From positions 219,501 through 283,500 of the forward strand of contig NZ_CP009048.1 in the NCBI RefSeq assembly GCF_000746525.1: a stretch of DNA of 64,000 nucleotides, given 5' to 3'. The translations under genes were made by a program, and so were the position numbers. Under the pieces are notes generated by a model. That model had not been told where the DNA came from and did not search any database. It saw nothing but the letters and a program-made list of their open reading frames with translations. The DNA is from Pseudomonas alkylphenolica (GTDB lineage: Bacteria > Pseudomonadota > Gammaproteobacteria > Pseudomonadales > Pseudomonadaceae). Shown in pieces: positions 60,531 to 64,000 of this stretch; the stretch's first letter is position 1, and each line of letters opens with the position of its first letter.

Positions 60531-62531
60531 ATGGGTGCACCGAGTTCTTCAGCCAGCGGCAAGATCCGCATGAATCCGCCGGTTTTCTATTTCGCGGCGA
60601 GCTTTATCCTCATTTTCGGACTGGTGGTCATCAGCAATCCGCAAGCGGCCGGTGAATGGTTGCTGGCGGCACAGAACTGGGCGGCCAATACGGTCGGCTG
60701 GTACTACATGCTGGCGATGACGCTGTACCTGGTCTTCGTGGTGGTCACCGCCTTGTCCGGCTACGGCAAGATCAAGCTCGGTGCCGACCACGACGAACCC
60801 GAGTTCAGTTACCTGTCGTGGGCCGGCATGCTGTTCGCCGCCGGTATCAGCATTACCCTGTTCTTCTTTTGCGTTTCCGAACCCCTTACCCACATGCTCC
60901 AGCCGCCCCAGGGTGAAGCCGGAACGGTCGAGGCCGGGCGTCAGGCGATGCAGTTGCTGTTCCTGCATTGGGGCCTGCACGGCTGGGGCGTGTTCGCCTT
61001 CGTCGGCATGGCCCTGGCCTATTTCGCCTATCGTCACAACCTGCCGTTGGCCCTGCGTTCCGCGCTGTACCCGCTGATCGGCAAACGCATCAACGGACCG
61101 ATCGGCTATGCGGTGGATGGCTTCGGCATCATCGCCACGGTATTCGGCCTGGGTGCGGACATGGGCTTTGGCGTGTTGCACCTGAACTCGGGCCTGGATT
61201 ACCTGTTCGGCATTCCGCATACCCAATGGGTGCAGGTGGCGCTGATTACCCTGATGATGGGCGCGGCGGTTGCAGTTGCCGTGGCCGGGGTTGAGAAGGG
61301 CGTGCGGGTGATGTCCGACATCAACATGTTCCTCGCCTGCGCGCTGCTGCTGTTCGTCTTGTTCGCCGGGCCTACTCAGCACCTGTTCAATACCCTGATC
61401 CAGAACCTGGGCGACTACCTTGGCGCACTGCCGAGGAAGAGCTTCGACGTCTATGCCTATAACGAAGCCCGCGACTGGCTGGGTGGCTGGACCGTGTTCT
61501 ACTGGGCCTGGTGGATTGCCTGGGCGCCCTTTGTCGGGCTGTTCATCGCGCGGATTTCGCGTGGCCGCACCATCCGTGAGTTCGTCTTCGGTGTGCTGCT
61601 GATCCCGCTGGGTTTCACCCTGGCGTGGATGTCGATCTTCGGCAACAGCGCAATGACCCAGGTGCTCGATCACGGCATGACCGCGCTAGGCCAGTCGGCC
61701 ATCGACAACCCTTCGATGACCCTCTACCTGCTGCTGGAAACCTATCCATGGAGCAAGGCGGTCATTGCCGTCACGGTGTTCATCAGCTTTGTGTTTTTCG
61801 TCACCTCGGCCGACTCCGGCACCGTGGTGCTGTCGACCTTGTCCGCCCGCGGCGGCAACGCTGATGAAGACGGGCCGAACTGGTTGCGGGTGTTCTGGGG
61901 GGCGATGACCGCCCTGGTGACCATCGGCCTGTTGTTCGCCGGCAGCATCGACTCATTGAAGTCGGCGGTAGTGCTTACCTCGTTGCCGTTCTCGGTGATT
62001 CTTCTGGCAATGATGTGGGGCCTGCACAAGGCGTTTTACCTGGAGTCGCAACGGCAGATCGCGCAGATGCATTCGCTGGCGCCGTTCGCCAACTCCCGCC
62101 GCGGCCGCGGTGGCTGGCGTCAGCGCCTGAGCCAGGCGGTGCATTTCCCGTCGCGCGATGAGGTCTACCGGTTCATGGATGACGTCGTGCGTCCGGCGAT
62201 TGCCGAGGTGACCGAGGTGTTCGTCGAGAAGGGCCTGAACGTCATTACCCAGGAAGATCCGAGCCATGACAACGTCAGTCTGAAGATTGGTCATGGCGAG
62301 GAGCAGCCGTTCATCTATCAGGTTCAGATGCGTGGCTATTTCACACCGTCATTCGCTTTGGGCGGGCTGGGTACCCAGGAGTTGAAAAACCGCCGTTACT
62401 ATCGGGCCGAGGTGCATCTGAGCGAAGGCAGCCAGGACTATGACCTGGTGGGTTACAGCAAAGAGCAGATCATCAACGACATCCTCGATCAGTACGAGCG
62501 GCATATGCAGTTCTTGCATCTGGTGCGTTAA
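60531..62531 (+). CDS. betT: BCCT-family choline transporter
   Basis: Inner-membrane betaine/choline/carnitine transporter of 666 residues with twelve helices. The conserved tryptophan-rich segment is FYWAWWIAWAPFVGLFIARISRGR, here noted as the FYWAWWIAWAPFVG part at about 324-337; GLGADMGFGVLHLNSGL and TSADSGTVVLSTLSA follow. A long hydrophilic C-terminal domain (after about 505, EVYRFMDDVVRPAIAEVTEV) matches BetT proteins whose tail senses osmotic strength. Preceded by a BetI-like operator; choline import feeds glycine betaine synthesis. Confidence 0.9.
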   Translation: MGAPSSSASGKIRMNPPVFYFAASFILIFGLVVISNPQAAGEWLLAAQNWAANTVGWYYMLAMTLYLVFVVVTALSGYGKIKLGADHDEPEFSYLSWAGMLFAAGISITLFFFCVSEPLTHMLQPPQGEAGTVEAGRQAMQLLFLHWGLHGWGVFAFVGMALAYFAYRHNLPLALRSALYPLIGKRINGPIGYAVDGFGIIATVFGLGADMGFGVLHLNSGLDYLFGIPHTQWVQVALITLMMGAAVAVAVAGVEKGVRVMSDINMFLACALLLFVLFAGPTQHLFNTLIQNLGDYLGALPRKSFDVYAYNEARDWLGGWTVFYWAWWIAWAPFVGLFIARISRGRTIREFVFGVLLIPLGFTLAWMSIFGNSAMTQVLDHGMTALGQSAIDNPSMTLYLLLETYPWSKAVIAVTVFISFVFFVTSADSGTVVLSTLSARGGNADEDGPNWLRVFWGAMTALVTIGLLFAGSIDSLKSAVVLTSLPFSVILLAMMWGLHKAFYLESQRQIAQMHSLAPFANSRRGRGGWRQRLSQAVHFPSRDEVYRFMDDVVRPAIAEVTEVFVEKGLNVITQEDPSHDNVSLKIGHGEEQPFIYQVQMRGYFTPSFALGGLGTQELKNRRYYRAEVHLSEGSQDYDLVGYSKEQIINDILDQYERHMQFLHLVR

Positions 62532-62535
62532 GCGC

Positions 62536-62601
62536 ATCGCGGGACAAGCCCGCTCCCACAGAGGCAACATGACCCCTGTGGGAGCGGGCTTGCCCCGCGA
62601 T
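62536..62601. repeat. REP inverted pair
   Basis: Reverse core 62536-62559 with one change (GGGACAAGC), forward core 62578-62601 canonical. Between convergent betT and tauD. Confidence 0.9.
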
Positions 62602-62606
62602 AACCA

Positions 62607-63440
62607 TCAAAATGGCGCATCCCCGAGAATCGTCGCCCGGTGCATCACCCGCCGCTGCGGCCGGTAGTCATCTACCGCGTAATGCTGGGTCACGCGGTTG
62701 TCCCAGAAGGCCACGTCATTCTCCTGCCAGCGCCAGCGGATGGTGAACTCCGGCCGCGTGGCATGGGCGAACAGCAATTTCAGAATCGCCTCGCTTTCCG
62801 CCTCGTTCAGCTCATTTATCTTCGTGGTGAAACCGTCATTGACGAACAGCGACTTGCGGCCGCTGACCGGGTGCGTGCGGATCACCGGGTGTGACAGCGG
62901 CGGATTGTTGCGCCGCGTCGCTTCCCAGCGTTGCAGATCCTCAGGCGTGGTGCCAAAGCGCTCCAGCGGGAACGACTTGGTGAAGTCATGGGTCGCGGTC
63001 AGTCCGTCGAGCAATTGCTGGAGCGGTGCCGACAAGGCTTCGAAGGCTGCGATACCGCTGGCCCACAAGGTATCGCCGCCGTAGGTCGGCAGTTGCTTGG
63101 CGCTGAGGACCGCACCCAATGCCGGGGTCGGCAGGAAGGTCACGTCGGTGTGCCAGATGGCGTTGTCGCGCACATCTGTCACAGCGGTGTCGAGTACCAG
63201 CACCTGCGGGGTTTCCGGCACGTTGGGGTAGATCGGGTGAATATGCAGGTCGCCAAAGCGCGCGGCAAAGTCAGCCTGTTGCTGTGGGTTGATCGGCTGG
63301 TCACGGAAGAACAGCACCTGATGCTTGAGCAGGGCCTGCTCGATGGTGTCGCGTTGTTCGTCGTTGATCGCGCGGCTGAGGTCGATACCGCTAATCTGTG
63401 CGCCGAGTGCAGTGCTCAGCGGAGTAATGGTCAGGCTCAT
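62607..63440 (-). CDS. tauD: Taurine dioxygenase
   Basis: Fe(II)/2-oxoglutarate enzyme releasing sulfite from taurine, 277 residues. Iron ligands His97 and Asp99 in IWHTDVTF and distal His in [11 protein letters not shown]; 2-oxoglutarate Arg in [11 protein letters not shown]-terminus [20 protein letters not shown] is typical. Last gene of a tau operon on the minus strand, 19 bases after tauC. The longer open frame runs into tauC and is not used. Confidence 0.93.
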   Translation of the reverse strand: MSLTITPLSTALGAQISGIDLSRAINDEQRDTIEQALLKHQVLFFRDQPINPQQQADFAARFGDLHIHPIYPNVPETPQVLVLDTAVTDVRDNAIWHTDVTFLPTPALGAVLSAKQLPTYGGDTLWASGIAAFEALSAPLQQLLDGLTATHDFTKSFPLERFGTTPEDLQRWEATRRNNPPLSHPVIRTHPVSGRKSLFVNDGFTTKINELNEAESEAILKLLFAHATRPEFTIRWRWQENDVAFWDNRVTQHYAVDDYRPQRRVMHRATILGDAPF

Positions 63441-63459
63441 GGCTATTCTCGATTCGTCT

Positions 63460-64000
63460 TCAATGACTCTGGCCGTGCCAGGGCACCAGTTTGCGCTGCA
63501 GGGCGCGCAGCCCCATTTCCAGGGCGAAGGCAATCAGTGCGATCACCAGGATGCCCAGCACCACCACATCGGTAACCAGGAACTGCGCCGCCGACTGGAC
63601 CATGAAACCCAGGCCGCTGGTGGCGGCGATCAGCTCGGCAGCGACCAGGGTCGACCAGCCCACACCCAGACCGATGCGTACACCGGTGAGGATGTCGGGC
63701 AGGGCACTGGGCAGAATGACGTGGCGGATCAGCTGGGCCCGCGTGGCACCCAGCGATTGCGCCGCCCGCAGTTTGGTCGGATCGACCGTGCGCACGCCGG
63801 TGGCGGTGGCAATGGCAATCGGGGCGAAGATCGCCAGATAGATCAGCAGCACCTTCGACAACTCGCCGATGCCGCACCAGATTACGATCAGTGGCAGGTA
63901 GGCCAGGGGTGGAATAGGGCGGTAGAACTCGATCAGCGGGTCGAGAATGCCGCGGGCAATCCGGTTATGGCCGATAGCGATGCCGATCGGAATCGCCGTG
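63460..64000 (-). CDS. tauC: Taurine ABC transporter permease, partial at window edge
   Basis: C-terminal 179 codons or so of a binding-protein-dependent permease; the frame is open to the end of the window. Blocks [39 protein letters not shown] (EAA-type loop) and [20 protein letters not shown] are those of the TauC/SsuC nitrate-sulfonate family. Directly upstream of tauD, so tauC. tauB and tauA should follow beyond the window. Confidence 0.9.
   Translation of the reverse strand, partial: TAIPIGIAIGHNRIARGILDPLIEFYRPIPPLAYLPLIVIWCGIGELSKVLLIYLAIFAPIAIATATGVRTVDPTKLRAAQSLGATRAQLIRHVILPSALPDILTGVRIGLGVGWSTLVAAELIAATSGLGFMVQSAAQFLVTDVVVLGILVIALIAFALEMGLRALQRKLVPWHGQSH

Noticed and set aside
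1230..62601. REP copies considered as a CRISPR array or as att sites.
   Set aside because: They are dispersed inverted pairs kilobases apart, not regularly spaced direct repeats, and no cas genes are present.

Overview
The window looks like chromosomal DNA of a fluorescent pseudomonad, most likely of the Pseudomonas putida group. Three things suggest this. The protein sequences are of Pseudomonas type (CadR/CadA, PtsP, PchP, EpsC, the SfnB and Tau sulfur genes). Codon use is GC-rich with strong third-position bias. A species-type REP palindrome (core GTGGGAGCGGGCTTGCCCCG) recurs 17 times, mostly as inverted pairs between genes. From memory, the gene order at about 10-45 kb resembles the P. 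aeruginosa serA/rpiA/ilvA/ptsP/lgt/thyA/folA neighbourhood, and 48-64 kb resembles a P. putida sulfur-scavenging block. I could not run a search to check either. I see no rRNA, tRNA, CRISPR array, insertion sequence or intact prophage.

Layout. 0-7.2 kb: exbB-exbD (TonB energisation), an RBBP9-type hydrolase, a degenerate SfnR-like sigma-54 activator, an orphan MetQ-type binding protein and a four-gene polar amino acid ABC operon. 7.2-8.2 kb: a small AT-rich island with one unknown gene, flanked by two diverged copies of the 3' end of the adjacent penicillin-acylase-family gene. 8.2-15.8 kb: acylase, a thioredoxin-like protein, a lipase-like hydrolase, DUF2059, a 2OG oxygenase, DUF523, an amino acid binding protein and DUF4399. 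15.8-32 kb: mostly core metabolism (serA divergent from a D-2-hydroxyglutarate dehydrogenase, FAH-family hydrolase, tandem SdiA-regulated-domain proteins, rpiA, ilvA, a HAD phosphatase, rppH-ptsP, NRDE protein, TSUP permease, lgt-thyA). 31.6-32.4 kb: two tiny overlapping genes (DUF3077/DUF6124 type) behind a long, highly structured leader. 32.5-35.3 kb: cadR/cadA heavy-metal efflux. 35.3-42.4 kb: a phosphonate cluster (LysR, ABC importer, TIGR03364 flavoprotein, PhnZ-like HD oxygenase). 42.1-45.5 kb: a GTPase/membrane-protein pair and folA. 45.5-48.3 kb: tcyP and phosphorylcholine phosphatase.

48.3-64 kb is an organosulfur and cysteine supply region: met ABC importer, a flavin monooxygenase of the NtaA/SnaA/DszA family, two SfnB-family oxidoreductases, a cystine ABC importer, D-cysteine desulfhydrase, an EpsC-type serine acetyltransferase, then betT with a BetI-like operator, and the end of a tau operon (tauD, tauC cut by the window edge). 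Several of these operons, and the metQ-like and hydrolase genes at 1-4 kb, lie behind AT-rich promoters with GGAATA/TATTCC elements or long AT palindromes. I infer a common sulfur-limitation control of CysB type.

The features I would look at first are the degenerate activator at 2060-3001, the island with the duplicated acylase 3' end at 7249-8290, the structured leader and hairpin-masked ribosome binding site of the DUF6124/DUF3077 pair at 31649-32370, and the phosphonate HD oxygenase whose frame runs through a REP pair into the antisense of the next gene (41493-42386).
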